Shown in pieces: positions 15,774-23,343 of a DNA stretch of 40,358 nt. Position numbers and translations under genes: made by a program. Location: NCBI GenBank assembly GCA_003136495.1, contig PLER01000092.1, positions 26,059 through 66,416 on the forward strand. The letters run 5' to 3'. Origin of the DNA: Acidimicrobiaceae bacterium. GTDB lineage: Bacteria > Actinomycetota > Acidimicrobiia > Acidimicrobiales > RAAP-2. How positions within the stretch are numbered: position 1 is the first letter of the stretch; every line of letters begins with the position of its first letter. The notes under the pieces are model-generated. The model was not told the origin of the DNA and did no database searches. It was given only the letters and a program-made list of their open reading frames with translations.

Positions 15774-17519
15774 ATGGACCGTTCCCACGGAAGTAGTTCG
15801 GCTACCGGTGATGAGCACGACGAGGGTTTCGGCGCGGGCGCCGCGCGGGATCTGAACCTCAGCGAAGTCGAACAGGCCAATCGACGTATCGAGGTGCTCG
15901 AAGAGAAGCTCCTCGAGGCGCGAGGACAGCTCTCCCAGAGCCGTTCGAACAACGAGAAACTCACCATCACGATTCAACAGACCCGCGATCAGATCGCCGC
16001 CCTGCGCGACGAAGTCGAGAAACTGACCCAGCCCCCGGCGGTCTACGGTACCTTCACCGGGTTTAACGAGGACGGTTCTGTCGACATCTTCGCCTCGGGG
16101 CGCAAGATGCGCGTGGCGCTGCACCCGGGTCTCGACCCCGCCCAGATCGCCCGCGGCGACGAGGTCGTTCTGAACGAATCCTTCACGGTGATCGGCGTAC
16201 GCGACTCGGACGGGCAAGGCGAAGTCGTCACCGTCAAGGAGGTCCTCGACGAGCGACGGGTGCTCGTCTACGGGCGCGCCGACGAAGAACGAGTCGTCGA
16301 ACTCGCTGAGGCGCTCCGCTCGGTCAAACTACGAAGCGGCGACGCACTATTGCTCGACCTTCGCTCGAACTTGCTGACCGAGAAGCTGATCCGCCAAGAG
16401 GCCGAGGAGCTGATCCTCGAAGAAGTCCCCGACATCAGTTACGCCGACGTCGGCGGTCTCGACGCCCAGATCGAAGCCATCACGGATGCGGTCGAACTCC
16501 CGTACCTGCACCGCGCGCTTTTTCACGACTACGACCTGCCGGCGCCCAAGGGCATCTTGCTCTACGGGCCCCCGGGCTGTGGCAAGACGCTCATCGCCAA
16601 GGCCGTCGCGAATTCGCTCTCCCAGAAGGTGGGGGAGTTGACGGGGAACCGCAACGTGCGCTCGTACTTCCTCAACATCAAGGGTCCGGAGTTGCTGAAC
16701 AAGTACGTCGGGGAGACCGAGCGCCAGATCCGCGTGGTCTTCCAGCGCGCGCGGGAGAAGGCCGAAGAGGGCGTGCCGGTGATCGTGTTCTTTGACGAGA
16801 TGGACTCGCTCTTTCGCACGCGCGGCACGGGCATCAGCTCCGACATGGAGTCGACCATCGTGCCCCAACTCCTGGCCGAGATCGACGGCGTCGAGTCATT
16901 GCGTGACGTCATCGTGATCGGCGCGACGAACCGTGAAGATCTCATCGACCCGGCGATTCTGCGACCGGGACGTCTCGACGTCAAGATCAAGATCGAACGA
17001 CCAGACGTGGACGCCGCCGCGCAGATCTTCTCGCGCTACCTCCACAGCGAACTGCCCCTCGACGAAGGAACGGTCCGCGAACTCGGTGGGGGCGACCGCG
17101 CCAAAGCGGTCCAGGCCATGATCGAAGAGACCGTTACCCACATGTACCGCATCGACGACGAGAACCGCTTCCTCGAGGTGACGTACCAAGGCGGCGACAA
17201 GGAGGTCTTGTACTTCAAGGACTTCGCCTCGGGCGCCATGATCGAGAACATCGTGCGCCGCGCGAAGAAGATCGCGGTCAAGCGCGAGATCGCGGACCAG
17301 GGACGCGGGCTCCGGGCGAACGACCTCTTCGAATCGATTCGCCAAGAGTTCCGGGAGAACGAAGACCTGCCGAACACGACGAACCCCGACGACTGGGCCC
17401 GCATCTCGGGGAAGAAGGGTGAACGGATCATCTTCATCCGCACGCTCATCAACCGCGAAGAGGACGACGTGAAGGGCGGGCGTTCGATTCAGCACGTGGG
17501 CACGGGCCAGTATCTCTAG
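15774..17519 (+). CDS. mpa: Proteasomal AAA+ ATPase Mpa/ARC
   Basis: Mpa forms a hexameric ring that captures Pup-tagged proteins, unfolds them and feeds them into the 20S core. The 581-residue protein shows an N-terminal coiled coil (about residues 22-85) that would bind Pup. Tandem OB-type domains follow, then an AAA+ module with Walker A GPPGCGKT (265-272), pore loop KYVGE and Walker B with D341-E342. The C-terminus is QYL, with the penultimate Tyr needed for docking on the proteasome alpha ring. Length is close to the mycobacterial protein of 609 residues. It heads the proteasome gene run. TAGGGT six bases before the ATG suggests a leaderless transcript. Its stop lies 10 bp before the inferred dop start. 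Confidence 0.97.
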   Translation: MDRSHGSSSATGDEHDEGFGAGAARDLNLSEVEQANRRIEVLEEKLLEARGQLSQSRSNNEKLTITIQQTRDQIAALRDEVEKLTQPPAVYGTFTGFNEDGSVDIFASGRKMRVALHPGLDPAQIARGDEVVLNESFTVIGVRDSDGQGEVVTVKEVLDERRVLVYGRADEERVVELAEALRSVKLRSGDALLLDLRSNLLTEKLIRQEAEELILEEVPDISYADVGGLDAQIEAITDAVELPYLHRALFHDYDLPAPKGILLYGPPGCGKTLIAKAVANSLSQKVGELTGNRNVRSYFLNIKGPELLNKYVGETERQIRVVFQRAREKAEEGVPVIVFFDEMDSLFRTRGTGISSDMESTIVPQLLAEIDGVESLRDVIVIGATNREDLIDPAILRPGRLDVKIKIERPDVDAAAQIFSRYLHSELPLDEGTVRELGGGDRAKAVQAMIEETVTHMYRIDDENRFLEVTYQGGDKEVLYFKDFASGAMIENIVRRAKKIAVKREIADQGRGLRANDLFESIRQEFRENEDLPNTTNPDDWARISGKKGERIIFIRTLINREEDDVKGGRSIQHVGTGQYL

Positions 17520-17529
17520 CTCGAGGGCG

Positions 17530-19011
17530 ATTTCGAAGGTACTCGGCATTGAGACGGAGTACGGGATTGCCGGTGGTCCGGACCACGACCCGATCACCTC
17601 ATCGAGCGTCATCGTCAACGCGTACGCGCAACAGGGACGTACGCGCATCAACTGGGACTTCGACGGCGAGACGCCCGACATGGACGCGCGCGGCCGCGTC
17701 GACCTGACGTCCTTCGCACCCGTCGTCGAAACGCATTTGGCGAACACCGTGTTGACTAATGGCGCTCGGCTCTACGTCGACCACGCCCATCCCGAATACT
17801 CCTCACCCGAGTGCCGCACGCCGCTCGAGGCGACCCTCTACGACGTGGCGGGCGAGGAGATCATGCGACGGGCCCTGGGCATCGCCAACGACGCGCTCGA
17901 TCCCCACCACGCGATCACCCTCTATAAGAACAACTCCGACGGTAAGGGGAACTCCTACGGCACCCACGAGAACTACCTCGTGCGCCGCGACGTCGAGTTC
18001 GGCCACCTGGTGCGAGCCATGGTGCCGCACTTCGTCTCGCGACAGGTCGTCGTGGGCGCCGGCAAGGTCGGTGCGGAGACCGAGTCCGCCCTCGAACACT
18101 CTCCCGAGTTCCAACTCTCCCAGCGCGCCGAGTTCTTCGAAGAAGTGGTGGGTTTAGAGACGACGTTGAAGCGACCGATCATCAACACTCGCGACGAGCC
18201 CCACTCGGACGCCGAACGATTTCGACGGCTGCACGTGATCATCGGCGACGCCAACATGAGCCAAGTGGCGACGTTCGTGAAAGTGGGCTCCACCTCGCTG
18301 TTGCTCGCGGTGCTCGAAGAGTTCGGCACGGAGGTCTTTCCGGCGATGCCGCGGGCGCCGGTACACGCGGTGCGGGCCTTCTCCCTCGACGTCACGTTGC
18401 GCGAGGCGGTGTTGTGTGACGACGAGCGGACCCGAAGCGCCTGGGACTTCCAGGATGAACTGTGGACGTTGGCCGCGTCCTACGTCGAACGCACCGGGGC
18501 GAGTGCCGTGGGCGACGAGGAGGAGGTGGCGATGGTGATGACGCAGTGGCGCGAGATGCTCGACGGCGTGCGCGACGACCACGACGCGGTCGCCGACCGC
18601 GTCGACTGGGTCGCCAAGTGGCGAGTCGTCAAGGGTTATCAGGCTCGCTACGACCTGTCGAAGAACGACGCCCGGCTGCGCGCCATCGACCTTCAGTACC
18701 ACGACCTTCGTCCTTCACACTCCCTGGCCCAGCGGGTCGGGCTGCGCACGATCTGCGACGAAAGCGCTGTTCGTGAAGCGGTTCACAATCCGCCACGCAG
18801 TACCAGGGCCTATTTTCGCGGTCAATGCGTCGCCCGCTACCCCGACGAGATTGTTGCGGCGAACTGGGATTCGGTCGTCTTCGACCTGGGCGAGGGACCC
18901 CTGCAACGAGTCCCGATGCTCGATCCGTTGAGGGGTACCCATGCACTCACCGCAGAGTTGCTAGAAACAAGTGCGACGGCAAGTGAACTTCTTGCCGCAC
19001 TAGACAGGTAG
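17530..19011 (+). CDS. dop: Pup deamidase/depupylase Dop, apparent ATT start
   Basis: Dop removes Pup from substrates and, in species with PupQ, deamidates Pup. The ORF track starts at an ATG at 17680, but that loses GIETEYG, the conserved first strand holding the metal and ATP-binding Glu residues. The frame is open back to a TGA at 17470-17472. Between there and 17680 I find no ATG, GTG, TTG or CTG. ATT at 17530 aligns with the initiator Met of Mycobacterium Dop and gives 493 residues (family about 500). GAGGG lies just upstream but only 2 bases away. ATT at 17548 has AAGG at better spacing but would drop part of the strand. The catalytic Asp is in LYVDHAHPEY (D84), and the Dop-specific insertion before it is present. 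A sequencing error at the start is possible. Confidence 0.9.
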   Translation: MSKVLGIETEYGIAGGPDHDPITSSSVIVNAYAQQGRTRINWDFDGETPDMDARGRVDLTSFAPVVETHLANTVLTNGARLYVDHAHPEYSSPECRTPLEATLYDVAGEEIMRRALGIANDALDPHHAITLYKNNSDGKGNSYGTHENYLVRRDVEFGHLVRAMVPHFVSRQVVVGAGKVGAETESALEHSPEFQLSQRAEFFEEVVGLETTLKRPIINTRDEPHSDAERFRRLHVIIGDANMSQVATFVKVGSTSLLLAVLEEFGTEVFPAMPRAPVHAVRAFSLDVTLREAVLCDDERTRSAWDFQDELWTLAASYVERTGASAVGDEEEVAMVMTQWREMLDGVRDDHDAVADRVDWVAKWRVVKGYQARYDLSKNDARLRAIDLQYHDLRPSHSLAQRVGLRTICDESAVREAVHNPPRSTRAYFRGQCVARYPDEIVAANWDSVVFDLGEGPLQRVPMLDPLRGTHALTAELLETSATASELLAALDR

Positions 19012-19020
19012 AACAGACGT

Positions 19021-19215
19021 ATGAGTGAACGAGAGCGAATCCAAAAACAGCGCACCGAGCGCGCCAGTGAGACCACCGAGGACGTATCGGTTGACGCGAC
19101 CAAGGGCGATCAGCTGAAGGCGGACCTCGACGACTTGCTCGACGAAATTGACGAAGTTCTAGAAGAGAACGCCGAGGAGTTTGTACGTAACTACGTGCAA
19201 AAAGGCGGCGAGTAA
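19021..19215 (+). CDS. pup: Prokaryotic ubiquitin-like protein Pup, ending in Gly-Gly-Glu
   Basis: Pup is the 64-residue, largely disordered tag that PafA links through its C-terminal Glu side chain to substrate lysines. The C-terminal half is strongly conserved: DLLDEIDEVLEENAEEFV forms the helix that binds the Mpa coiled coil, followed by VQKGGE. The last residue is Glu, not the Gln of mycobacteria, so this Pup is ready for ligation without deamidation. The N-terminal half is charged and variable, as in the family, and would start unfolding at the Mpa pore. It lies 9 bp after dop and 2 bp before prcB, clearly in one operon. Confidence 0.98.
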   Translation: MSERERIQKQRTERASETTEDVSVDATKGDQLKADLDDLLDEIDEVLEENAEEFVRNYVQKGGE

Positions 19216-19217
19216 AC

Positions 19218-20012
19218 GTGGGTCTGCCGCTCTTTAGCGCCCACGGCGACCCCGGACCCTCTTTTTGGCACTACGCCGAAGCGACGGGGCTTGCCACGTT
19301 GCCCGGAACGGCGGCGAGTGACGTGCCCCACGCCACCACGGTCATCGCCGTTCGCTACCAGGGCGGGGTCGTCATGGTGGGGGACCGGCAGGCCACGGGA
19401 AATTACATCGCGAGTCGCGACGTTCGAAAGATTGAGCCGGCGGATCGGTTCACGGCACTGGCGATCTCGGGCAGCGCCGCACGCGGCATGGAGCTATTAA
19501 AGATTGCCCAACTCTCCTTCGAGCACTACGAGAAGATGACCGACTCGGCGCTCAGTTTGGAGGGTAAGGCCAACTACCTCTCGCCCATCGTCCAGCGCAA
19601 CAACCTCACCTCACCCCTGCTGGTCCTGCCGCTGCTGGCGGGATGGGACCAGAGCCGGTTAGCGGGGAGGGTCTTCGAATACGACGGCGCGGGCGGCTGT
19701 TACGAGCGCGCGGACTTCGCCACCATCGGCTCCGGTTCGCCCTTCGCCGATGGCGCCCTGCGTCTCGGCTATCGCGAGGACCTCGATCGCGAGGGGGCGC
19801 TCGAACTCGGGGCGCTGGCGCTCTACGAGGCGGGCGACAACGACCCGAGCACCGGGGGACCGGACTTCGTGCGCAATATCTTCCCGATGATGGTCGTTGT
19901 CGACGTGAACGGCTTCCAAGAACTCCCCGCGGCCGAAGTCGGTGAGCGCTTCCGCTTGATCAACGAGCGACGCACCGAGTCACGGGGTGTGGCGGGAGGG
20001 TCGCTGCGATGA
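19218..20012 (+). CDS. prcB: 20S proteasome beta subunit PrcB
   Basis: This is the catalytic subunit of the 20S core, made as a precursor and cleaved to expose an N-terminal Thr nucleophile. In the 264-residue product a propeptide of 39 residues precedes T40, giving mature TTVIAVRY. The other active-site residues are visible: Asp in VGDRQAT (mature D17) and Lys in DVRK (mature K32, matching K33 of Mycobacterium after a one-residue deletion). The residue before the cleavage site is Ala, not the more usual Gly. The GTG start lies 2 bp after the pup stop. The end overlaps prcA by 4 bp (ATGA), which should balance the alpha and beta subunits. Confidence 0.97.
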   Translation: MGLPLFSAHGDPGPSFWHYAEATGLATLPGTAASDVPHATTVIAVRYQGGVVMVGDRQATGNYIASRDVRKIEPADRFTALAISGSAARGMELLKIAQLSFEHYEKMTDSALSLEGKANYLSPIVQRNNLTSPLLVLPLLAGWDQSRLAGRVFEYDGAGGCYERADFATIGSGSPFADGALRLGYREDLDREGALELGALALYEAGDNDPSTGGPDFVRNIFPMMVVVDVNGFQELPAAEVGERFRLINERRTESRGVAGGSLR

Positions 20013-20686
20013 CGAACTACTTCTACGTCTCGCCTGAACAGCTCACCAAGGACCGCGCCGAGTTCGCCCAGAAGGGCATCGCCCGAGGACGCTCCCTGGT
20101 CGCGTCGATCTACGACAAGGGCGTGGTGATGGTGGCCGAGAATCCCTCGGCGTCACTCAACAAGATCTCCGAGGTGTACGACCGCTTGGCCTTCGCCGGC
20201 GTGGGCAAGTACAACGAGTTCGATCGACTTCGCGAGGCCGGCATCCGCTGGGCCGACTCGACGGGCTTCACCTACTCACGAGAGGACGTGGACGCGAGGG
20301 CGTTGGCGAACTACTACGCGCAGCACCTCGGTGACATGTTCACCGAAGGCCAGAAGCCCCTCGAGGTCGAGATCCTCGTCGCGCAACTGGGCAACAACTT
20401 GCGTCCCACCAAGCTCTACCGCGTGGCGTACGAGGGCACGATCTCCGACGAGCCGCACTTCGCCGTCCTCGGTGGGGACGCGGAAACGATTCGCGACCGC
20501 TTCGCCCTCACCGACGGAGCACTCCATTCTCTCGCCACCACGCTGCAAAACGCCGTCGCGGCGTTGGCCGGGCCGGACCGCGTTCTACCGGCCGAGGACA
20601 TCGAGGCGTGCATCTTGGAGGACCGCGGCAACCGCCGCACGTTCCTGCGACTCGGTGACGACCAGGTCAAGGAGTTTCTGAGCTAG
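20009..20686 (+). CDS. prcA: 20S proteasome alpha subunit PrcA
   Basis: This 225-residue protein forms the outer rings of the 20S core, gates the entry pore and receives the Mpa C-terminus. It keeps the alpha-specific N-terminal segment (YFYVSPEQLTKDRAEFA) that forms the gate, followed by KGIARGRS, VAENPS, KISEVYDR and GKYNEFDRLR, which closely track Mycobacterium PrcA. It lacks the catalytic Thr, as expected. The ATG overlaps the prcB stop by 4 bp. The C-terminal tail (QVKEFLS) is short compared with some relatives. pafA begins 15 bp downstream. Confidence 0.97.
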   Translation: MTNYFYVSPEQLTKDRAEFAQKGIARGRSLVASIYDKGVVMVAENPSASLNKISEVYDRLAFAGVGKYNEFDRLREAGIRWADSTGFTYSREDVDARALANYYAQHLGDMFTEGQKPLEVEILVAQLGNNLRPTKLYRVAYEGTISDEPHFAVLGGDAETIRDRFALTDGALHSLATTLQNAVAALAGPDRVLPAEDIEACILEDRGNRRTFLRLGDDQVKEFLS

Positions 20687-20701
20687 CGCTCGGAGGGTGA
20701 G

Positions 20702-22072
20702 ATGCTGCGGAGGATCTATGGGGTAGAGACCGAATACGGGATCACCTTCTCCCTGCGCGGACAGCGCCGACTGAGTCCGGACGAGGTCTCGCGCTTCCTC
20801 TTCCGCAAAGTGGTTGCCTGGGGTCGGTCCTCCAACGTGTTCTTAGAGAACGGGAGCCGCCTGTACCTAGACGTCGGAAGTCACCCCGAGTACGCGACCG
20901 CCGAGTGCGACAGCCTGCGCGACCTCGTGGCCCAAGACAAAGCGGGGGAGTCGATACTGCGTGAGTTGGTCGGGTACGCGCAGTCCCAGTTGAGTGAAGA
21001 GGGGATCCGCGGGGACATCTTCCTCTTTAAGAACAACACCGACTCGACCGGCAACTCCTACGGCTGCCACGAGAACTACTGCATCGAACGCATCGAAGAC
21101 CTCAGCCGATTAGAGAACGTCTTCATCCCCTTTCTGATCAGCCGGCAGATCTTCACCGGCGCCGGCAAGGTCGTCACTAACGCCAAGGGCACGGCCTTCT
21201 CGATGAGCCAGCGCGCGGAACACATCTGGGAGGCGATCTCCTCGGCCACCACACGAAGCCGCCCGATCATCAACACCCGTGACGAACCACACGCCGACCC
21301 CGAGAAGTTCCGTCGGCTCCACGTGATCGTGGGCGACTCGAACATGAGCGAGTTCGCCACCTACCTCAAGGTGGGCACCGCGTCGGTCGTGCTCGCCATG
21401 ATCGAGGACGACATCGTCCAACTGCGCGACTACACCATGGCCTCGCCCATCAACGCCCTGCGCGATATCTCCTACGATCTCTGGAGCAAGGAGCCCGTCA
21501 AGTTGATGAATGGGCGCGACCTCACCGCACTCGAGATCCAAGAGGATCTCTGCGAGCGAGCCGAAAAGTTCGTCGAAGTCCGCGACCTACCCGAGGACCA
21601 GGTCCACGCGGTGCGACTCTGGCGTGAGGTGATTGAGCAGTACCGTAGCGACCCCATGGGACTCGCGGACCGCGTTGACTGGATCGCCAAATTGCAGATC
21701 ATCGAACGCGAACGCGAGCGAAGTGGCGTCGAGTTGAGCGACCCCAAGATCGCTCTGATTGACCTTTTGTTCCACGACACCAACCTCGATCGAGGGCTCT
21801 TCTACCGTCGCTCCCTGAAGGGTCACTTTGAGCGGATGGTGACCGACGAGCAAATAGAACGAGCGACGACCACCCCTCCGCCGACGACGAGGGCGCACAT
21901 GCGCGGCACCTTCATCCAGGCCGCCAAACAGTGGCGACGCGACTACACGGTGGACTGGGTTCACCTCAAATTGAACGACGAGATGCAGCGCACCGTGCTC
22001 TTAAAGGACCCCTTCAAGAGCACCGACGAACGGTTCCAGAAACTGCTCGCGTCACTCGAACGCCACGGTTGA
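20702..22072 (+). CDS. pafA: Pup ligase PafA
   Basis: PafA uses ATP to form gamma-glutamyl phosphate on the Pup C-terminus and joins it to substrate lysines. The 456-residue protein belongs to the carboxylate-amine ligase fold shared with Dop and glutamine synthetase. The N-terminus RRIYGVETEYG carries the metal-binding Glu residues (E9, E11). Catalytic Asp D57 lies in RLYLDVGSHPEY. It lacks the extra loop present in the neighbouring Dop, which separates the two paralogues. GGAGG lies about six bases before the ATG. In mycobacteria pafB and pafC follow pafA. Here 140 bp without a gene leads straight to the Tat genes. Confidence 0.97.
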   Translation: MLRRIYGVETEYGITFSLRGQRRLSPDEVSRFLFRKVVAWGRSSNVFLENGSRLYLDVGSHPEYATAECDSLRDLVAQDKAGESILRELVGYAQSQLSEEGIRGDIFLFKNNTDSTGNSYGCHENYCIERIEDLSRLENVFIPFLISRQIFTGAGKVVTNAKGTAFSMSQRAEHIWEAISSATTRSRPIINTRDEPHADPEKFRRLHVIVGDSNMSEFATYLKVGTASVVLAMIEDDIVQLRDYTMASPINALRDISYDLWSKEPVKLMNGRDLTALEIQEDLCERAEKFVEVRDLPEDQVHAVRLWREVIEQYRSDPMGLADRVDWIAKLQIIERERERSGVELSDPKIALIDLLFHDTNLDRGLFYRRSLKGHFERMVTDEQIERATTTPPPTTRAHMRGTFIQAAKQWRRDYTVDWVHLKLNDEMQRTVLLKDPFKSTDERFQKLLASLERHG

Positions 22073-22200
22073 GTCGAGACCGCACCGTCGGGTACGCCGG
22101 CGTTCAAGGCCCGTCTCCCGCGCCGATATTGCTAGGAATTATCTAAGAATCGACATCCGTCGCAGCGCCGCCTCGCTCCGAGAAACCCAGAACGCCGCCC

Positions 22201-22212
22201 TACACTAGGGGC
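22201..22212 (+). promoter_or_regulatory. Leaderless -10 element before tatA/B
   Basis: TACACT (22201-22206) is six bases before the GTG at 22213. The spacer AGGGGC is purine-rich but too close to the start to act as a normal ribosome site. The rest of the 22073-22212 gap shows nothing else that I can name. Confidence 0.5.
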
Positions 22213-22608
22213 GTGTTCAGTTTGAGTCCCATAAAACTCATGGTCATCGCCGGGGTGATCATGCTCCTGATGGGCCCGGACAAGTTGCCCGAGGTGGCGC
22301 ACAAGCTCGGTGCCGCGTGGCGGGCCCTGAAGAACATCCAAGAGAAGATCGAGTCCGAGGTGAGAGAGGCGATTCCCGACCTCCCGAGCACCGGTGATAT
22401 CGCGCGAATAGCGAGAAGTCCTGTGAACCTGCTCAACCAGTTGGCCGATCGAGTCGACGCGAAAGAGGCGGCGGCCGCGGCGGTGAAACCTGCGGAGACG
22501 GGGGTCGATCCGAGCACGGTGGCGGAACCGCCACCTCTCTTGACGCCACCCCCACTGCCCGCAAAACGCACCGACGAACCTCCGTCCTTCGATCCGTCAC
22601 TCAACTAA
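22213..22608 (+). CDS. Sec-independent translocase TatA/TatB-type subunit
   Basis: This single-span membrane protein of the twin-arginine pathway exports folded proteins together with TatC. The 131-residue product has an N-terminal membrane helix (about residues 5-20), the hinge motif GPDKLPE, then a long amphipathic helix and a Pro/Ala-rich disordered tail. The Gly-Pro before LPE and the long helix look more like TatB than TatA (usually FGxKKLPE). The other subunit type may be encoded elsewhere, or this protein may serve both roles. The position between pafA and tatC matches mycobacteria, where the gene is called tatA. The GTG start is supported by the leaderless -10. tatC follows after 6 bp. 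Confidence 0.87.
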   Translation: MFSLSPIKLMVIAGVIMLLMGPDKLPEVAHKLGAAWRALKNIQEKIESEVREAIPDLPSTGDIARIARSPVNLLNQLADRVDAKEAAAAAVKPAETGVDPSTVAEPPPLLTPPPLPAKRTDEPPSFDPSLN

Positions 22609-22614
22609 GGCGCC

Positions 22615-23343
22615 GTGTCGAAATTTCGTCGCGCCGAAAGCGGAATGACGCTGGCCGAACACTTGGCCGAGTTACGCCATCGATTTCTCATCATGGCGGT
22701 CACCATCACGGTCTTCGGAGTTCTCGGTTTTATCTTCTACTCCCACCTGCTGAGCGTGCTGCAAGACCCTTACTGCTCCGCAATACCGCACCACTGCAAG
22801 TTCCTGGCGACGAACCCGCTGGACGGTCTCAACCTGCGCGTGAAGATTGCGTTCTTCGGAGGATTCCTCCTCTCGTCACCGGTCATTCTCTGGCAGGTCT
22901 GGCGCTTCATTACTCCCGGACTCAAAGCGAAGGAGCGACGTTACGTCGTCTCCTTCGTGGGATCGTCGCTGCTCTTTTTTGGCGCCGGGGTGGTGGTGGC
23001 GTACTACAGCTTCGGTCACGCGATCAAGTTCCTGAAGGCCATCGGTGGCCACACGCTGATCACCGAGTACAACCCGAATCAGTACCTCACGCTGTTCCTG
23101 CTCATGATGTTCATCTTCGGCATCACGTTTCTCTTCCCGGTGGTCTTGGTGGCCCTCGAGATGATCAACTTCGTCACCCCGGCCCAGTTGCTGCGCGGCT
23201 GGCGTTACGCGATCATCGCGATTGTCGTCGCGGCGGCGGTGTTCACTCCCAGTGGCGACCCGTTGTCGATGTGCGTGTTAGCGGTGCCCCTCATCGTGTT
23301 CTACTTTGGCTCCATTGGGGTGGGTAAGTTGCTGCATAAGTGA
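22615..23343 (+). CDS. tatC: Twin-arginine translocase subunit TatC
   Basis: TatC is the six-span membrane receptor for twin-arginine signal peptides. The 242-residue protein begins with the family's cytoplasmic motif MTLAEHLAELRHR and shows six hydrophobic segments. The F(I/V)TPGL motif reads RFITPGLKAKERR, which holds the conserved loop Glu. The later segment FLFPVVLVALEMINFVTP is also typical. Start is GTG, 6 bp after tatA/B. The stop overlaps the helicase start by 4 bp (GTGA). Together the two Tat genes provide a minimal translocase. Confidence 0.95.
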   Translation: MSKFRRAESGMTLAEHLAELRHRFLIMAVTITVFGVLGFIFYSHLLSVLQDPYCSAIPHHCKFLATNPLDGLNLRVKIAFFGGFLLSSPVILWQVWRFITPGLKAKERRYVVSFVGSSLLFFGAGVVVAYYSFGHAIKFLKAIGGHTLITEYNPNQYLTLFLLMMFIFGITFLFPVVLVALEMINFVTPAQLLRGWRYAIIAIVVAAAVFTPSGDPLSMCVLAVPLIVFYFGSIGVGKLLHK

